Shown here: one piece after another, positions 62,911 to 64,000 of the stretch
How the letters are laid out: the number at the start of each line of letters is the position of its first letter
How positions within the stretch are numbered: the first letter of the stretch is position 1
NCBI RefSeq assembly: GCF_001436505.1
Contig: NZ_AYYI01000038.1
Location: 1 to 64,000 of the forward strand
DNA length: 64,000 bases
Source: Loigolactobacillus rennini DSM 20253
Lineage (GTDB): Bacteria; Bacillota; Bacilli; Lactobacillales; Lactobacillaceae
Direction of reading: 5' to 3'
Notes under the pieces: model-generated
Told to the model about the DNA's origin: nothing
Databases searched by the model: none
What the model saw: only the letters and a program-made list of their open reading frames with translations
Made by a program: the position numbers and the translations under genes

Positions 62911-64000
62911 TTATTTCAGATACTTTTGCCAATCTTTAACTGCCATAAAATGTGCCCGTTTAAATTGATCTTTCATATCAAACGGCACTGTACCATCAAT
63001 GACCAGTTTAGATGACATCCCACGAAAACGAATTGATTTAGGATCATATTGCGGCCGTTCAGATGGGTCTAAGGGATGATTTCGCATTCCAGGCAAGACC
63101 ATTAAGTCTTGATCAGCTTGGAAGCGTGTATTCATTGTCCAGATAACGTCATTCATGTCGAAAATATCCACATCTTCATCCACTAAGATAACTGTTTTCA
63201 GCTCTTTAAATGCGGAAAAGGCTAGTAAAGCGGCCTGTCTTTGAATCCCTTCATCAGCTTCGTTTTCTTTATGAATTTGCATAATGGTCATTAATTTACC
63301 GCCACCAGCTGGGGGATTATAAACATTCAACACCTTACCTGGAATGGCCCGGTTAACTAACTGTAAAATGCTGGCTTCAGTCGGAATACCGGCCATGCTG
63401 ACGTGTTCTTCACTAGGGCCAATGACAGATTGCATAATTGGATTGTCCTTGCGATGAGTGACAGCAGTGACTTTAATCACTTGTAAAGCTGGGTTAGCAT
63501 CACCATCATAACCAGGAAATTCTGGCATTGCTTTACCTGTATGCGTATTAATATCTTCCTGAATTCGCTGGTTTGGCATAATGTAGCCTTCTAATGTGTA
63601 CTCAGAACGTGCAATTGCTTTTTCATCAACTGTTACACCTTTTACTAAATCAACAGGTTGTTGTCGAATCGCACCAGCCACGCCCAATTCGTTATAGCCA
63701 ATTGGTGTTGTTGGCGGTTCAAAAGTTGCGCCAATGGTAATTGCTGGGTCTAAACCAATACTGACAGTAATCGGCATTGGTTTATTCGCCTTTTCATATT
63801 CAGCAGCAAATGCACCGATATGCCGGCCACCAGGCATAATGTAAATGCCAATTTTATCCTTACTTTCTAAAACCATCCGGTGAATGGTCACATCACTTTT
63901 AGTCTTTGCCATGTTAGAACCTAAAACGACGCCAACTGTAACGTAAGGGCCAGCATCTTCTGGTGTATTCGTCGGTGCCGCCACTAATTTACGAATATCA
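62911..64000 (-). CDS. UbiD-family decarboxylase (partial, N-terminus beyond the window)
   Basis: About 363 codons of the C-terminal part are present. The frame is open to the window edge, and UbiD proteins are about 450-500 aa, so roughly 100 residues are missing. Recognisable parts are the AHRKD-type THRKDNP, GPSEEHVSMAGIPTEASI and LVDEDVDIFDMNDVIWTM. UbiD enzymes use prenylated FMN to decarboxylate aromatic or unsaturated acids reversibly. No ubiX flavin prenyltransferase is visible. It pairs with the DASS transporter downstream. Confidence 0.88.
   Translation of the reverse strand, partial: DIRKLVAAPTNTPEDAGPYVTVGVVLGSNMAKTKSDVTIHRMVLESKDKIGIYIMPGGRHIGAFAAEYEKANKPMPITVSIGLDPAITIGATFEPPTTPIGYNELGVAGAIRQQPVDLVKGVTVDEKAIARSEYTLEGYIMPNQRIQEDINTHTGKAMPEFPGYDGDANPALQVIKVTAVTHRKDNPIMQSVIGPSEEHVSMAGIPTEASILQLVNRAIPGKVLNVYNPPAGGGKLMTIMQIHKENEADEGIQRQAALLAFSAFKELKTVILVDEDVDIFDMNDVIWTMNTRFQADQDLMVLPGMRNHPLDPSERPQYDPKSIRFRGMSSKLVIDGTVPFDMKDQFKRAHFMAVKDWQKYLK

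Overview
The window looks like a chromosomal segment of a low-GC, facultatively anaerobic lactic acid bacterium, most likely Lactobacillaceae. The evidence is strong AGGAGG-type ribosome binding sites, many GTG and TTG starts, CcpA-type cre sites, and a propanediol/glycerol dehydratase microcompartment operon of the Lactobacillus type. The genus cannot be fixed from the sequence alone. No rRNA, tRNA, phage module or insertion sequence was seen. Nearly all genes lie on the minus strand.

Region 1 (1-6.7 kb) is a low-potential electron module: flavodoxin, NfnA, NfnB and pyruvate:flavodoxin oxidoreductase (NifJ). Region 2 (6.8-26.5 kb) is an anaerobic purine (urate/xanthine) catabolic cluster. 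It holds a FAD-less selenium-type xanthine dehydrogenase with its maturation proteins (XdhC, MocA-like, YqeB, YqeC), a ModE-like regulator, a purine permease, RidA, carbamate kinase, YgeW, YgeY, YgeX, a hydantoinase, YgfK and SsnA. A divergent YheO-type PAS regulator sits at its head, and the shared intergenic region carries a matched inverted pair of putative 16-bp operators. The two regions fit together chemically: YgeX releases pyruvate, NifJ oxidises it to give reduced flavodoxin, and flavodoxin/NfnAB can supply electrons for the reductive purine steps, while carbamate kinase makes ATP.

Region 3 (27.5-47.4 kb) is a B12-dependent propanediol/glycerol utilisation microcompartment cluster: pduA, two pduB-type genes, CDE, GH, K, J, L, eutJ, M, N, an adenosyltransferase, a GlcG-domain gene, P, Q, a glycerol/propanediol facilitator, W, V and a second adenosyltransferase. 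The divergent activator gene pocR follows, then a separate pduU preceded by a diverged glycerate-kinase homologue. Oddities are the paired pduB genes, a PduO split into two genes with an encapsulation-type peptide on the GlcG half, and the apparently dead kinase.

Region 4 (47.5-51.6 kb) has queG, fumC, a small hypothetical gene and a lipoprotein. Region 5 (51.7-60.6 kb) is a type I-C CRISPR-Cas locus with an unusual layout. The effector operon (cas5-cas8c-cas7-cas3) and the adaptation operon (cas4-cas1-cas2) are separated by the array itself (4 repeats, 3 spacers), and a small Mor-family regulator lies just upstream of cas5. Region 6 (60.8-64 kb) has a CinA-type amidase, a DASS-family transporter and a UbiD-family decarboxylase cut by the window end.
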